This document shows positions 16,640 to 30,900 of a stretch of 64,000 bases of DNA, in pieces. Under the pieces are notes generated by a model. It worked only from the letters and a program-made list of their open reading frames with translations. It ran no database searches and had not been told where the DNA came from. A program made the position numbers and the translations under genes. The DNA comes from Jejubacter calystegiae. Lineage in GTDB: Bacteria > Pseudomonadota > Gammaproteobacteria > Enterobacterales > Enterobacteriaceae. The stretch covers positions 1,488,001-1,552,000 of the forward strand of contig NZ_CP040428.1 of the NCBI RefSeq assembly GCF_005671395.1. Reading direction: 5' to 3'. The stretch's first letter is position 1. Each line of letters begins with the position of its first letter.

Positions 16640-17590
16640 TTATTTCCGTAACCGCACGCAGTCCACGGCGTGATTGGCGCTTTTGGTCATGATCAGACTG
16701 GCGCGCTCACGAGTGGGAAGGATATTTTCCTTAAGATTCTGCCAGTTAATTTCTCTCCACAGACGAGTCGCTGTCTCGACAGCCTCATCACGGGATAACT
16801 TTGCATAGTTGTGGAAATAAGAGTCGGGATCGGTAAATGCCCCTTCGCGGAATTTCAGGAAGCGGTTAATGTACCAGCTTTCCAGTAAATTCTCAGGCGC
16901 ATCGACGTAAATAGAAAAGTCGACGAAGTCAGAGACAAATACATGATGCGGATCGTGGGGATAATCCATGCCACTCTGTAGAACATTAAGACCTTCAAGA
17001 ATCAGAATGTCCGGTTGATTAACGGTTTTATCTCCACCGGGAATCACGTCATAGGTCAGATGAGAATAGACCGGTGCGGTAACGTTAGGTACGCCTGACT
17101 TGATGTCTGAGACAAACTTCACCAGCCGGTGCATATCATATGACTGTGGGAACCCCTTCTTCTTCATCAGGTTACGTTCGTTCAGAACCTTGATGGGGTA
17201 GAGGAAACCGTCAGTGGTAATAAGCTCTACTTTGCGATGTTCCGGCCAGCGGCTGAGTAACGCCTGTAAAACGCGCGCAGTAGTGCTTTTACCCACGGCA
17301 ACGCTGCCGGCGATACTAATCACATACGGAATCCGCTGCCCATTGGTACCGAGGAATTGCTCCAGCACCGCCTGACGACGTAGATCAGAACTGATATAGA
17401 AATTTAGTAGACGGGAAAGAGGCAGATAGATTTCCGCCACCTCTTCAAGCGAGAGATCTTCGTTGATCCCCTTAAGGCGTGCGACTTCGCTTTCCGTCAG
17501 CGTCATGGGGACGGAATTACGAAGTGCGGCCCACTGGCTCCGGTTGAACTGAAGATAAGGCGTCATTAACTTTTGCTCTTTATTGCTCAT
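16640..17590 (-). CDS. coaA: Pantothenate kinase CoaA (type I)
   Basis: 316 residues when started at the second in-frame ATG (17590), which matches the E. coli length; an ATG two codons upstream is possible and neither has a strong ribosome-binding site. CoaA phosphorylates pantothenate with ATP, the first and rate-limiting step of coenzyme A synthesis, and is feedback-inhibited by CoA. The Walker A loop GSVAVGKS is at residues 95-102. The conserved segments [18 protein letters not shown] and YDVIPGGDK follow. It is convergent with birA and divergent from the tRNA-tufB operon, the E. coli arrangement. Confidence 0.96.
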   Translation of the reverse strand: MSNKEQKLMTPYLQFNRSQWAALRNSVPMTLTESEVARLKGINEDLSLEEVAEIYLPLSRLLNFYISSDLRRQAVLEQFLGTNGQRIPYVISIAGSVAVGKSTTARVLQALLSRWPEHRKVELITTDGFLYPIKVLNERNLMKKKGFPQSYDMHRLVKFVSDIKSGVPNVTAPVYSHLTYDVIPGGDKTVNQPDILILEGLNVLQSGMDYPHDPHHVFVSDFVDFSIYVDAPENLLESWYINRFLKFREGAFTDPDSYFHNYAKLSRDEAVETATRLWREINWQNLKENILPTRERASLIMTKSANHAVDCVRLRK

Positions 17591-17874
17591 AAGCATGCAT
17601 CGGCCTGCGGTTCAGGGAGATACCAGAGGACTCCCACACTGGCGCACTACATCAACAAATTTTTAATATCAGGGCTGGAGGGTATCACCAGATGCTGGCG
17701 AATAATAAGAAAAAATCGCCTCTGGTCATCCTGTGCTATGCTGCAATCGAAGCGTTAGTCTGGTGCTGTACCGGGTCAGTGGTGCGGAGTCTGCGCACAT
17801 AATGTGCAATGTTCTGGTGGATAAGGAAAATCTGCTGAACATAAAATCCGCGCCCGCAGAGAAATCGCGGTAGC

Positions 17875-17947
17875 AAATTGCGTAAAATAACAGCACTTTT
17901 TCGGTCTGTAGCGCAAAATGTGAGCGGTAGGCCATTTTACGCAATTT
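17875..17947. repeat. Perfect 14-bp inverted repeat upstream of the tRNA-tufB promoter
   Basis: AAATTGCGTAAAAT at 17875-17888 is exactly complementary to ATTTTACGCAATTT at 17934-17947, with 45 bp between the arms. The right arm ends 5 bp before the -35 hexamer. Otherwise the 405-bp gap between coaA and the first tRNA shows no gene. The repeat could be a protein-binding pair of sites or part of the UP/Fis activation region known upstream of E. coli thrU; its function is unknown. Confidence 0.7.
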
Positions 17948-17952
17948 TTTTG

Positions 17953-17981
17953 TTGCATAGGCGGGCAGCTGTTTCTAGAAT
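17953..17981 (+). promoter_or_regulatory. Promoter of the thrU-tyrU-glyT-thrT-tufB operon
   Basis: -35 TTGCAT (17953-17958), 17-bp spacer, -10 TAGAAT (17976-17981), followed by a GC-rich discriminator (GCGCGCTAC) as expected of a stringently controlled stable-RNA promoter. It lies 14 bp before the mature end of the first tRNA. Confidence 0.8.
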
Positions 17982-17995
17982 GCGCGCTACTTGAT

Positions 17996-18071
<76 letters not shown>

Positions 18072-18081
18072 TCAAGTATCG

Positions 18082-18166
<85 letters not shown>

Positions 18167-18421
18167 TATTCACCGCAGAAATGCGGTAAACCAGTAAGCG
18201 GTTTCGTTAAGAAACGCTTGCCGGGGAAGGCGCAAGCCTTCTGGGGCATTATGTCACGGTTGAGTAATCAACCTGCGTGGTGGCCCCCTGGTGAGACGTA
18301 TTTTGTCTCACCGCTGTTTTAGCAGTGCTTTTAGTGCTGTGAGGCGGTAGCCTCAACAAAACGGCTCGAATACTTGAGAGGTTTTCTCTCCAGAAAGAAT
18401 CAGGTAGCCGGGTTTCAGGAT
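18167..18421 (+). other. Long structured spacer between tRNA-Tyr and tRNA-Gly
   Basis: 255 bp without a gene inside the tRNA operon, roughly twice what I recall for E. coli. It contains a perfect 8-bp hairpin, GGTGAGAC/GTCTCACC (18290-18297 and 18305-18312), and GC-rich local stems near 18195-18245. None has a terminator-like U tract directly after it, so processing structures are more likely than termination. Confidence 0.5.
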
Positions 18422-18496
<75 letters not shown>

Positions 18497-18498
18497 GT

Positions 18499-18574
18499 GC
18501 TGATATAGCTCAGTTGGTAGAGCGCACCCTTGGTAAGGGTGAGGTCGGCAGTTCGAATCTGCCTATCAGCACCA
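18499..18574 (+). tRNA. thrT: tRNA-Thr (GGT)
   Basis: 76 nt with acceptor GCTGATA, anticodon GGT in CTTGGTAAG, T-loop TTCGAAT and encoded CCA. It starts 2 bp after tRNA-Gly and is the last tRNA before tufB. Confidence 0.95.
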
Positions 18575-18651
18575 CCTCCTTTATCCCCCCTGTTTCTCTT
18601 CTGCTTGCTGAATTCAACAAATTCAGGCGTTGTGCCTGGTTGATGTGGTGA

Positions 18652-19872
<1,221 letters not shown>

Positions 19873-19903
19873 TTGCCGATAACGTTTGACGCAATGCACA
19901 AGG

Positions 19904-19929
19904 AAAGGGCATCATTTGATGCCCTTTTT
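19904..19929 (+). terminator. Terminator of the tRNA-tufB operon
   Basis: AAAGGGCATC/GATGCCCTTT stem with a short loop, ending in five T, 31 bp after the tufB stop. Confidence 0.9.
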
Positions 19930-20101
19930 GTACGCTGTCGAAATACAGAACCTGGCTCATCAGTGATTTTTTTCTCATAATCATTGCTGAGACAGGCTCT
20001 GCCGATAGCGTTAATGCCGGATGTGCGGCAACGTACGCCGGTCTGGTCTGCCCCGCTTAGCCGGGGCGCAAATGTTTGTCTTTATTGTGACAGGTTGATT
20101 T

Positions 20102-20485
20102 ATGAGTGCGAATACCGAAGCTCAGGGAAGTGGGCGCGGCCTGGAAGCGATGAAATGGCTGGTTGTTGCCGTGCTGCTGCTTGTGGCTATCGTCGGCAAC
20201 TATCTTTATCGTGATATTACCCTGCCGCTGCGTGCTCTCGCAGTGGTGATTCTGATTGCTGCGGCGGGCGGTGTTGCGCTGTTGACGACCAAAGGCAAAG
20301 CGACGGTTGCGTTTGCCCGCGAAGCGAGAACCGAAGTCCGTAAGGTGATTTGGCCGACTCGTCAGGAAACTCTGCACACCACGCTGATTGTGGCAGCGGT
20401 GACGGCTGTCATGTCACTGATCCTGTGGGGGCTGGATGGTATTCTGGTCCGCCTGGTCTCCTTTATCACTGGCCTGAGGTTCTGA
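20102..20485 (+). CDS. secE: Preprotein translocase subunit SecE
   Basis: 127 residues with three predicted membrane helices (about 19-36, 45-63 and 93-115), the enterobacterial long form of SecE. It clamps the SecY channel of the SecYEG translocon in the inner membrane. The conserved cytoplasmic amphipathic segment and hinge ([20 protein letters not shown]) precede the last helix. nusG begins one base after its stop, the universal secE-nusG pair. A promoter should lie in the 230 bp after the tufB terminator; no convincing -10/-35 pair was found by eye. Confidence 0.97.
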   Translation: MSANTEAQGSGRGLEAMKWLVVAVLLLVAIVGNYLYRDITLPLRALAVVILIAAAGGVALLTTKGKATVAFAREARTEVRKVIWPTRQETLHTTLIVAAVTAVMSLILWGLDGILVRLVSFITGLRF

Positions 20486-20486
20486 G

Positions 20487-21032
20487 ATGTCTGAAGCTCC
20501 AAAAAAGCGCTGGTACGTCGTTCAGGCGTTTTCCGGTTTTGAAGGCCGCGTAGCGACTTCCCTGCGCGAGCATATCAAATTGCATAACATGGAAGATCTG
20601 TTTGGCGAAGTCATGGTGCCAACCGAAGAGGTTGTTGAAATCCGCGGTGGCCAGCGTCGTAAAAGCGAGCGCAAATTCTTCCCGGGCTATGTACTGGTTC
20701 AAATGGTTATGAATGACGCGAGCTGGCACCTGGTGCGCAGCGTACCGCGCGTGATGGGATTCATTGGTGGGACGTCCGATCGTCCGGCACCGATCAGCGA
20801 CAAAGAAGTTGATGCGATTATGAACCGCCTGCAGCAGGTGGGTGATAAGCCGCGTCCGAAGACGCTGTTCGAACCGGGCGAAATGGTTCGCGTCAACGAT
20901 GGGCCCTTCGCCGACTTTAACGGCGTGGTGGAAGAGGTGGATTACGAAAAGAGCCGCCTGAAGGTTTCCGTCTCTATCTTCGGCCGCGCAACACCGGTCG
21001 AGCTGGACTTCGGCCAGGTAGAAAAAGCCTAA
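20487..21032 (+). CDS. nusG: Transcription termination/antitermination factor NusG
   Basis: 181 residues, the same as E. coli. The N-terminal NGN domain ([17 protein letters not shown]) binds RNA polymerase. The C-terminal KOW domain ([19 protein letters not shown]) contacts Rho, or ribosomal protein S10 during coupled transcription-translation and rRNA antitermination. It is encoded directly after secE and before the rplK promoter. Confidence 0.98.
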   Translation: MSEAPKKRWYVVQAFSGFEGRVATSLREHIKLHNMEDLFGEVMVPTEEVVEIRGGQRRKSERKFFPGYVLVQMVMNDASWHLVRSVPRVMGFIGGTSDRPAPISDKEVDAIMNRLQQVGDKPRPKTLFEPGEMVRVNDGPFADFNGVVEEVDYEKSRLKVSVSIFGRATPVELDFGQVEKA

Positions 21033-21048
21033 CCACGGCGATCAATCG

Positions 21049-21077
21049 TTGCACAGGGCGTGAGATTGGAATACAAT
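21049..21077 (+). promoter_or_regulatory. Promoter of rplKA
   Basis: -35 TTGCAC (21049-21054), 17-bp spacer, -10 TACAAT (21072-21077) in the gap between nusG and rplK, at the position of the E. coli P(L11) promoter. Confidence 0.75.
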
Positions 21078-21123
21078 TTCGCGCCTTTTGTTTTTATGGG
21101 CCTTGCCCGTAAGACGGTTTTAA

Positions 21124-22309
<1,186 letters not shown>

Positions 22310-22317
22310 TTTCGCCT

Positions 22318-22346
22318 TTGACGTGGGCGGCGAATTTGTCTACAAT
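22318..22346 (+). promoter_or_regulatory. Promoter of rplJL-rpoBC
   Basis: -35 TTGACG (22318-22323), 17-bp spacer, -10 TACAAT (22341-22346), starting 9 bp after rplA, at the position of the main E. coli P(L10) promoter. Confidence 0.8.
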
Positions 22347-22381
22347 TTTACGCCCACTGTTCTGCCACGTGCAGAACGGCA

Positions 22382-22607
22382 ATGATTTATCTGGTTGGAG
22401 CCTGGCCTTATCCAGGCCTCCGTCCAAGACCGCAGGTGGTTCGCAAGAGTCTTAATTTCCTGCGTAGACGGTGACAGAACCTGAAGAATATTTTTAATAA
22501 TCTTTGGCTTGCTTCTGCTCACCGTATTTCGACGCTTAGGGCTTCGCCCGAAGTGAAGTGAGTTCCGGGGCCATTTGTCCCCGGCAAAAATCCAGGAGCA
22601 AAAGCTA
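22382..22607 (+). ncRNA. L10 leader, autoregulatory mRNA structure of rplJL
   Basis: Long untranslated leader before rplJ with several stems, including GAGCCTGG/CCAGGCCTC near 22398-22422 and CCGGGG/CCCCGG just before the ribosome-binding site. In E. coli the L10(L7/L12)4 complex binds this leader and blocks rplJ translation; conservation of position and structure supports the same role. Boundaries are approximate. Confidence 0.65.
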
Positions 22608-23105
22608 ATGGCTTTAAATCTTCAAGACAAACAAGCGATTGTTGCTGAAGTCAGCGAAGTAGCCAAAGGCGCGCTGTCTGCAGTAGTTGCGGATTCCCGT
22701 GGCGTGACTGTAGACAAAATGACCGAACTGCGTAAAGCAGGTCGCGAAGCCGGCGTATACATGCGTGTTGTTCGTAACACCCTGCTGCGCCGTGTTGTTG
22801 AAGGTACTCAGTTCGAGTGCCTGAAAGACGCGTTTGTTGGTCCGACCCTGATCGCATACTCGATGGAACACCCGGGCGCTGCTGCTCGTCTGTTCAAAGA
22901 GTTCGCTAAAGCGAATGCAGATTTTGAGGTCAAAGCCGCTGCCTTTGAAGGTGAGCTGATCCCGGCGTCGCAAATCGATCGCCTGGCAACGCTGCCGACT
23001 TACGAAGAAGCACTGGCACGCCTGATGTCGACCATGAAAGAAGCCGCTGCCGGCAAACTGGTCCGTACTCTGGCTGCTGTACGCGATGCAAAAGAAGCTG
23101 CTTAA
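22608..23105 (+). CDS. rplJ: 50S ribosomal protein L10
   Basis: 165 residues from the ATG at 22608, which follows AGGAGC (22594-22599) and gives the N-terminus [12 protein letters not shown], as in E. coli; an upstream in-frame start would add 11 residues and lies inside the regulatory leader. L10 is the base of the ribosomal stalk: its N-terminal domain binds 23S rRNA and its C-terminal helix binds L7/L12 dimers. rplL follows 69 bp later. Confidence 0.97.
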   Translation: MALNLQDKQAIVAEVSEVAKGALSAVVADSRGVTVDKMTELRKAGREAGVYMRVVRNTLLRRVVEGTQFECLKDAFVGPTLIAYSMEHPGAAARLFKEFAKANADFEVKAAAFEGELIPASQIDRLATLPTYEEALARLMSTMKEAAAGKLVRTLAAVRDAKEAA

Positions 23106-23138
23106 TTGCACTCCTTTGGCTGGCGTACTCCTTGCTAA

Positions 23139-23543
<405 letters not shown>

Positions 23544-23582
23544 GCCCAACTTTCAGGTTGCAGCCTGAGAAATCAGGCTGAT

Positions 23583-23613
23583 GGCTGGTGACTTTTTAGT
23601 CACCAGCCTTTTT
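23583..23613 (+). terminator. Attenuator between rplL and rpoB
   Basis: Perfect 11-bp stem GGCTGGTGACT/AGTCACCAGCC with a TTTT loop and five T after it, 39 bp past rplL. In E. coli the equivalent site is a partial terminator that lowers rpoBC transcription relative to rplJL. Confidence 0.85.
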
Positions 23614-23665
23614 GCGCTGTAGAGCGCCAGTAGCGTTTCACACTGTTTGACTGCTGGTTGCTCCA

Positions 23666-23763
23666 CAATGCTTGTTTCTATCGACGACTTAATATACTGC
23701 GACAGGACGCAGTCCTGTGTAAATTGCAATGAAATGATTTAAGAGTGATAGAAACAGGCATTG
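23666..23763 (+). other. Probable RNase III processing hairpin upstream of rpoB
   Basis: A 17-bp arm at 23666-23682 pairs with 23747-23763 with a single G-U pair, closing a 64-base loop, about 100 bp before the rpoB start. E. coli has an RNase III cleavage structure of near-identical sequence in the rplL-rpoB gap. The function is inferred by analogy. Confidence 0.7.
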
Positions 23764-23861
23764 CGAGAGGTGTTCCACTTCTCGGTCAACAAAATGGTGT
23801 TGCATAAACTGTCCTTTCAATGGGCAGAGTGGGTCGACTTGTCAGCGAGCTGAGGAACCCT

Positions 23862-26800
23862 ATGGTTTACTCCTATACCGAGAAAAAACGTATTCGTAAG
23901 GATTTTGGTAAACGTCCGCAGGTGCTGGATGTTCCATATCTCCTTTCTATCCAGCTTGACTCGTTCCAGAAGTTTATCGAGCAAGATCCTGAGGGGCAGA
24001 ACGGTCTGGAAGCGGCTTTCCGTTCCGTATTCCCGATTCAGAGTTATAGCGGTAACTCCGAGCTGCAGTACGTCAGCTACCGCCTTGGCGAACCTGTGTT
24101 CGATGTTAAAGAGTGCCAGATTCGCGGCGTGACCTTTTCGGCACCGCTGCGTGTGAAACTGCGCCTGGTGATCTACGAGCGTGAAGCGCCGGAAGGCACC
24201 GTAAAAGACATCAAAGAGCAGGAAGTCTACATGGGCGAAATTCCGCTCATGACTGACAACGGTACCTTCGTTATCAACGGTACCGAGCGTGTTATCGTTT
24301 CTCAGCTGCATCGCAGCCCGGGCGTCTTCTTTGACAGCGATAAAGGGAAAACCCACTCTTCGGGTAAAGTGCTGTATAACGCACGTATCATCCCTTACCG
24401 TGGCTCCTGGCTGGATTTCGAATTCGATCCGAAAGACAACCTGTTCGTCCGTATTGACCGCCGTCGTAAACTGCCGGCCTCCATCATTCTGCGCGCCCTG
24501 AACTACACCTCTGAGCAGATTCTCGATCTGTTCTTCGAAAAAGTGGTGTATGAGATCCGCGACAACAAGCTGCAGATGGAGCTGGTTCCGGAACGCCTGC
24601 GTGGCGAAACCGCCTCCTTCGACATCGAATCTGACGGCAAGGTCTACGTTGAGAAAGGTCGTCGTATCACCGCGCGCCATATCCGTCAGCTGGAAAAAGA
24701 CGATGTGAAACACATCGAAGTTCCGGTTGAGTACATTGCAGGTAAAGTTGCCGCGAAGGATTATGTTGATGAATCCACCGGTGAGCTGATCTGCACGGCT
24801 AACATGGAGCTGTCGCTGGATCTGCTGGCGAAACTGAGCCAGGCCGGCCACAAGCGTATCGAGACCCTGTTCACCAACGATCTCGACCATGGCCCGTACA
24901 TCTCCGAAACGCTGCGCGTTGACCCGACCAGCGATCGCCTGAGCGCGCTGGTTGAAATCTACCGCATGATGCGTCCTGGCGAGCCGCCGACGCGTGAAGC
25001 GGCTGAGAGCCTGTTCGAAAACCTGTTCTTCTCTGAAGACCGCTACGATCTGTCTGCGGTTGGCCGTATGAAGTTCAACCGTTCGCTGCTGCGTGACGAA
25101 GTTGAAGGTTCCGGCATCCTGAGCAAAGACGACATTATCGATGTGATGAGAAAGCTCATCGATATCCGTAACGGTAAAGGCGAAGTGGACGATATCGACC
25201 ACCTCGGCAACCGTCGTATCCGCTCCGTAGGCGAAATGGCGGAAAACCAGTTCCGCGTTGGCCTGGTTCGTGTAGAGCGTGCGGTAAAAGAGCGTCTGTC
25301 TCTGGGCGACCTCGATACCCTGATGCCTCAGGATATGATCAACGCCAAGCCGATCTCCGCAGCGGTGAAAGAGTTCTTCGGTTCCAGCCAGCTTTCTCAG
25401 TTCATGGACCAGAACAACCCGCTGTCCGAGATTACCCATAAGCGTCGTATCTCTGCTCTGGGCCCGGGCGGTCTGACCCGCGAGCGTGCCGGCTTTGAAG
25501 TTCGAGACGTTCACCCGACCCACTACGGTCGCGTATGTCCTATCGAAACGCCGGAAGGTCCGAACATCGGTCTGATCAACTCCCTGTCCGTGTACGCGCA
25601 GACTAACGAGTATGGCTTCCTGGAAACGCCGTACCGTCGCGTTATCGATGGCAAGGTATCGGATGAGATTCACTACCTTTCCGCCATTGAAGAAGGCAAC
25701 TTCGTTATCGCGCAGGCTAACGCCCCTCTGGATGACGACGGCGCTTTCGTCGACGACCTGGTAACCTGCCGTAACAAAGGCGAGTCCAGCCTGTTCAGCA
25801 ACGATCAGGTTGACTATATGGACGTATCCACCCAGCAGGTGGTTTCCGTTGGTGCCTCCCTGATTCCGTTCCTGGAGCACGATGACGCAAACCGTGCATT
25901 GATGGGTGCGAACATGCAGCGTCAGGCTGTACCGACCCTGCGTGCTGACAAGCCGCTGGTTGGTACTGGTATGGAGCGCGCCGTTGCCGTTGACTCCGGT
26001 GTAACCGCCGTTGCCAAACGCGGTGGTGTGGTGCAGTACGTTGACGCCTCCCGTATCGTTATCAAGGTTAATGAAGATGAGATGTATCCGGGCGAAGCGG
26101 GCATCGACATCTACAACCTGACCAAATACACCCGTTCTAACCAGAACACCTGCATCAACCAGATGCCTTGTGTCTCTCTGGGTGAGCCGGTAGAGCGCGG
26201 AGACGTGCTGGCCGACGGTCCGTCCACCGATCTGGGCGAACTGGCGCTGGGCCAGAACATGCGCGTCGCGTTCATGCCGTGGAACGGTTACAACTTCGAG
26301 GACTCCATCCTCGTATCCGAGCGCGTGGTGCAGGAAGACAGATTCACCACCATCCACATTCAGGAACTGGCCTGTGTGTCTCGTGACACCAAGCTGGGGC
26401 CGGAAGAGATCACCGCGGATATTCCGAACGTGGGTGAAGCTGCGCTCTCTAAACTGGATGAATCCGGTATCGTCTACATCGGTGCGGAAGTCACCGGCGG
26501 TGATATCCTGGTCGGTAAGGTAACGCCGAAAGGTGAAACCCAGCTGACCCCGGAAGAGAAGCTGCTGCGCGCCATCTTCGGTGAGAAAGCGTCTGACGTT
26601 AAAGACTCTTCTCTGCGCGTGCCGAATGGCGTATCCGGTACCGTTATCGACGTTCAGGTCTTTACCCGCGATGGCGTAGAAAAAGACAAGCGTGCTCTGG
26701 AAATCGAAGAGATGCAGCTCAAGCAGGCTAAGAAAGACCTGTCTGAAGAACTGCAGATCCTTGAGGCCGGTCTGTTTAGTCGTATCTACGCGGTGCTGGT

Positions 26801-27890
26801 TGCCGGTGGTGTGGAAGCCGAGAAGCTCGACAAGCTGCCGCGCGACCGCTGGCTGGAACTGGGCCTGACCGACGAAGATAAACAGAACCAGCTGGAACAG
26901 CTGGCTGAGCAGTACGATGAACTGAAACATGAGTTCGAGAAGAAACTGGAAGCCAAACGTCGCAAGATCACTCAGGGCGACGACCTGGCACCGGGCGTAC
27001 TGAAGATCGTTAAGGTCTATCTGGCCGTTAAACGTCAGATCCAGCCGGGTGACAAGATGGCAGGCCGTCACGGTAACAAAGGTGTTATCTCCAAGATCAA
27101 CCCGATCGAAGATATGCCTTACGACGAAAACGGCACGCCGGTTGATATCGTACTGAACCCGCTGGGCGTACCGTCGCGTATGAACATCGGTCAGATCCTG
27201 GAAACCCACCTGGGTATGGCTGCCAAAGGCATCGGCGATAAGATCAACGCGATGCTCAAGCAGCAGCAGGAAGTGGCGAAGCTGCGTGAGTTCATCCAGC
27301 GCGCTTACGATCTGGGCATGGATGTTCGTCAGCGCGTCGATCTGAACACCTTCAGCGATGATGAGGTTCTGCGTCTGGCTGAAAACCTGCGTAAGGGTAT
27401 GCCGATTGCAACGCCAGTGTTCGACGGTGCGAAAGAGGCAGAGATCAAAGAGCTTCTGAAGCTGGGTGACCTGCCGACCTCCGGTCAGATCACGCTGTAC
27501 GATGGCCGTACCGGCGAGCAGTTTGAGCGTTCGGTAACCGTTGGCTACATGTACATGCTGAAACTGAACCACCTGGTTGACGATAAGATGCACGCGCGTT
27601 CCACCGGTTCTTACAGCCTCGTTACTCAGCAGCCGCTGGGTGGTAAGGCGCAGTTCGGTGGTCAGCGCTTCGGTGAGATGGAAGTGTGGGCGCTGGAAGC
27701 TTACGGCGCCGCCTACACCCTGCAGGAAATGCTGACCGTGAAGTCTGATGACGTGAACGGCCGTACTAAGATGTATAAGAACATCGTAGATGGCAATCAC
27801 CAGATGGAACCGGGCATGCCGGAATCCTTCAACGTACTGTTGAAAGAGATCCGTTCGCTGGGTATCAACATCGAACTGGAAGACGAGTAA
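23862..27890 (+). CDS. rpoB: DNA-directed RNA polymerase beta subunit
   Basis: 1342 residues, as in E. coli, from the ATG at 23862 ([15 protein letters not shown]). An upstream in-frame start would add 14 residues not found in the family. It forms half of the RNA polymerase active-site cleft. The rifampicin-binding stretch ([20 protein letters not shown] and following, about residues 507-533) carries the wild-type residues S512, D516, H526 and S531, so no classical resistance substitution is present. Conserved motifs [11 protein letters not shown] and [13 protein letters not shown] are intact. Co-transcribed with rpoC. Confidence 0.98.
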   Translation: MVYSYTEKKRIRKDFGKRPQVLDVPYLLSIQLDSFQKFIEQDPEGQNGLEAAFRSVFPIQSYSGNSELQYVSYRLGEPVFDVKECQIRGVTFSAPLRVKLRLVIYEREAPEGTVKDIKEQEVYMGEIPLMTDNGTFVINGTERVIVSQLHRSPGVFFDSDKGKTHSSGKVLYNARIIPYRGSWLDFEFDPKDNLFVRIDRRRKLPASIILRALNYTSEQILDLFFEKVVYEIRDNKLQMELVPERLRGETASFDIESDGKVYVEKGRRITARHIRQLEKDDVKHIEVPVEYIAGKVAAKDYVDESTGELICTANMELSLDLLAKLSQAGHKRIETLFTNDLDHGPYISETLRVDPTSDRLSALVEIYRMMRPGEPPTREAAESLFENLFFSEDRYDLSAVGRMKFNRSLLRDEVEGSGILSKDDIIDVMRKLIDIRNGKGEVDDIDHLGNRRIRSVGEMAENQFRVGLVRVERAVKERLSLGDLDTLMPQDMINAKPISAAVKEFFGSSQLSQFMDQNNPLSEITHKRRISALGPGGLTRERAGFEVRDVHPTHYGRVCPIETPEGPNIGLINSLSVYAQTNEYGFLETPYRRVIDGKVSDEIHYLSAIEEGNFVIAQANAPLDDDGAFVDDLVTCRNKGESSLFSNDQVDYMDVSTQQVVSVGASLIPFLEHDDANRALMGANMQRQAVPTLRADKPLVGTGMERAVAVDSGVTAVAKRGGVVQYVDASRIVIKVNEDEMYPGEAGIDIYNLTKYTRSNQNTCINQMPCVSLGEPVERGDVLADGPSTDLGELALGQNMRVAFMPWNGYNFEDSILVSERVVQEDRFTTIHIQELACVSRDTKLGPEEITADIPNVGEAALSKLDESGIVYIGAEVTGGDILVGKVTPKGETQLTPEEKLLRAIFGEKASDVKDSSLRVPNGVSGTVIDVQVFTRDGVEKDKRALEIEEMQLKQAKKDLSEELQILEAGLFSRIYAVLVAGGVEAEKLDKLPRDRWLELGLTDEDKQNQLEQLAEQYDELKHEFEKKLEAKRRKITQGDDLAPGVLKIVKVYLAVKRQIQPGDKMAGRHGNKGVISKINPIEDMPYDENGTPVDIVLNPLGVPSRMNIGQILETHLGMAAKGIGDKINAMLKQQQEVAKLREFIQRAYDLGMDVRQRVDLNTFSDDEVLRLAENLRKGMPIATPVFDGAKEAEIKELLKLGDLPTSGQITLYDGRTGEQFERSVTVGYMYMLKLNHLVDDKMHARSTGSYSLVTQQPLGGKAQFGGQRFGEMEVWALEAYGAAYTLQEMLTVKSDDVNGRTKMYKNIVDGNHQMEPGMPESFNVLLKEIRSLGINIELEDE

Positions 27891-27966
27891 TTCTCGCTCA
27901 AACAGGTCACTGCTGCCGGGGTAACACCCGGCAGCAGAATGTGCTAACTCCGACGGGAGCCAATCC

Positions 27967-30900
27967 GTGAAAGACTTATTAAAGTTTCTGAAAGCGCAAA
28001 CTAAAACCGAAGAGTTTGATGCGATCAAAATTGCTCTGGCTTCGCCAGACATGATCCGTTCCTGGTCTTTCGGTGAAGTTAAAAAGCCGGAAACCATTAA
28101 CTACCGTACGTTCAAGCCGGAACGTGACGGTCTGTTCTGCGCCCGCATTTTCGGGCCGGTAAAAGACTATGAGTGCCTGTGCGGTAAGTACAAGCGCCTG
28201 AAGCACCGCGGCGTTATCTGTGAAAAATGTGGTGTTGAAGTTACTCAGACCAAAGTACGTCGTGAGCGTATGGGTCACATTGAGCTGGCTTCTCCGACCG
28301 CGCACATCTGGTTCCTGAAGTCGCTGCCGTCCCGTATCGGTCTGCTGCTGGATATGCCGCTGCGCGACATTGAGCGCGTGCTGTACTTCGAATCCTATGT
28401 GGTTATCGAAGGCGGTATGACCAACCTGGAACGTAGCCAGATCCTGACTGAAGAGCAGTATCTGGATGCGCTGGAAGAGTTCGGTGACGAATTCGACGCC
28501 AAGATGGGTGCCGAAGCGATCCAGGCGCTGCTGAAAGCGATGGATCTGGAGCAGGAGTGTGAAACCCTGCGCGAAGAGCTGAATGAAACCAACTCAGAAA
28601 CCAAACGTAAGAAGCTGACCAAGCGCATCAAGCTGCTGGAAGCCTTCGTACAGTCCGGCAACAAGCCGGAGTGGATGATTCTGACCGTTCTGCCGGTTCT
28701 GCCGCCGGACCTGCGTCCGCTGGTACCGCTGGATGGCGGCCGCTTCGCGACTTCCGATCTCAACGATCTGTATCGCCGTGTGATCAACCGTAACAACCGT
28801 CTGAAACGCCTGCTGGATCTGGCTGCGCCGGATATCATCGTACGCAACGAAAAGCGTATGCTGCAGGAAGCGGTCGACGCCTTGCTGGATAACGGTCGTC
28901 GCGGTCGCGCCATCACGGGCTCTAACAAGCGTCCGCTGAAATCTCTGGCCGACATGATCAAAGGTAAACAGGGTCGTTTCCGTCAGAACCTGCTGGGTAA
29001 ACGTGTCGACTACTCCGGTCGTTCCGTTATCACCGTAGGTCCGTACCTGCGTCTGCATCAGTGCGGTCTGCCGAAGAAAATGGCGCTGGAGCTGTTCAAG
29101 CCGTTCATCTACGGCAAGCTGGAGCTGCGTGGCCTTGCTACCACGATCAAAGCGGCCAAGAAAATGGTCGAGCGCGAAGAAGCAGTAGTATGGGATATCC
29201 TGGATGAAGTTATCCGTGAGCACCCGGTACTGCTGAACCGTGCGCCGACCCTGCATCGTCTGGGTATCCAGGCGTTCGAGCCGGTACTGATCGAAGGTAA
29301 AGCTATTCAGCTTCACCCGCTGGTGTGTGCGGCGTACAACGCCGACTTCGATGGTGACCAGATGGCGGTACACGTTCCGCTGACCCTGGAAGCCCAGCTC
29401 GAAGCTCGTGCGCTGATGATGTCTACCAACAACATCTTGTCGCCGGCGAACGGTGAGCCGATCATCGTACCGTCTCAGGACGTGGTTCTGGGTCTGTACT
29501 ACATGACCCGTGACAAGATTAACGCCAAAGGCGAAGGCATGGTGCTGACTGGCCCGAAAGAGGCTGAGCGTATTTATCGCGCTGGCCTGGCTGAGCTGCA
29601 CGCCCGCGTTAAGGTACGTATCACTGAGTATGAAAAAGATGCTCAGGGTGAGTTCGTGGCCAAAACCAGCCTGATCGACACCACCGTTGGTCGTGCGATC
29701 CTGTGGATGATCGTGCCGAAAGGCCTGCCGTTCTCCATCGTCAACCAGGCGCTGGGTAAGAAAGCGATCTCCAGGATGCTGAACACCTGTTACCGCATCC
29801 TGGGCTTGAAGCCGACCGTTATCTTCGCTGACCAGACCATGTATACCGGCTTTGCCTATGCAGCACGTTCTGGTGCTTCCGTTGGTATCGACGATATGGT
29901 TATCCCGGCTAAGAAAGCCGAGATCATCAATGAAGCGGAAGCTGAAGTGGCGGAAATTCAGGAGCAGTTCCAGTCTGGTCTGGTTACCGCTGGCGAACGC
30001 TACAACAAAGTTATCGATATCTGGGCAGCGGCCAACGACCGCGTATCCCGCGCGATGATGGAAAACCTGCAGACCGAAACCGTTATCAACCGTGACGGTG
30101 AAGAAGAGCAGCAGGTCTCCTTCAACAGCATCTATATGATGGCCGACTCCGGTGCGCGTGGTTCTGCGGCACAGATTCGTCAGCTGGCTGGTATGCGTGG
30201 TCTGATGGCGAAGCCGGATGGCTCCATCATCGAAACGCCGATCACCGCGAACTTCCGTGAAGGTCTGAACGTACTCCAGTACTTCATCTCGACCCACGGT
30301 GCTCGTAAAGGTCTGGCGGATACCGCACTGAAAACGGCGAACTCCGGTTACCTGACTCGTCGTCTGGTCGACGTGGCGCAGGATCTGGTGGTCACCGAAG
30401 ACGACTGTGGTACCCACGAAGGTATCCTGATGACGCCGGTTATCGAAGGTGGTGACGTTAAAGAACCGCTGCGCGACCGCGTTCTGGGTCGTGTGACCGC
30501 GGAAGACGTGCTGAAGCCGGGTACTGCAGATATTCTGGTACCGCGCAACACGCTGCTGAACGAACAGTGGTGTGAAGTGCTGGAAGAGAACTCTGTCGAC
30601 AGCGTGAAAGTGCGTTCTGTTGTTGCCTGTGACACCGACTTCGGCGTCTGCGCCCACTGCTACGGTCGTGACCTGGCACGTGGTCACATCATCAACAAAG
30701 GTGAGGCCATCGGCGTTATCGCAGCACAGTCCATCGGTGAGCCGGGTACTCAGCTGACCATGCGTACCTTCCACATCGGTGGTGCGGCATCTCGTGCGGC
30801 AGCTGAATCCAGCATCCAGGTGAAGAACAAAGGTAGCCTGAAACTGGTTAACGCCAAGACGGTTGTGAACTCCAGCGAAAAACTGGTGATCACCTCTCGT

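Noticed and set aside
23817..28097. A minus-strand open frame of over 1400 codons opposite rpoB
   Set aside because: It is the mirror frame of a highly expressed gene with strongly biased codons, which avoids stops on the opposite strand. The translation is low-complexity and resembles no family.
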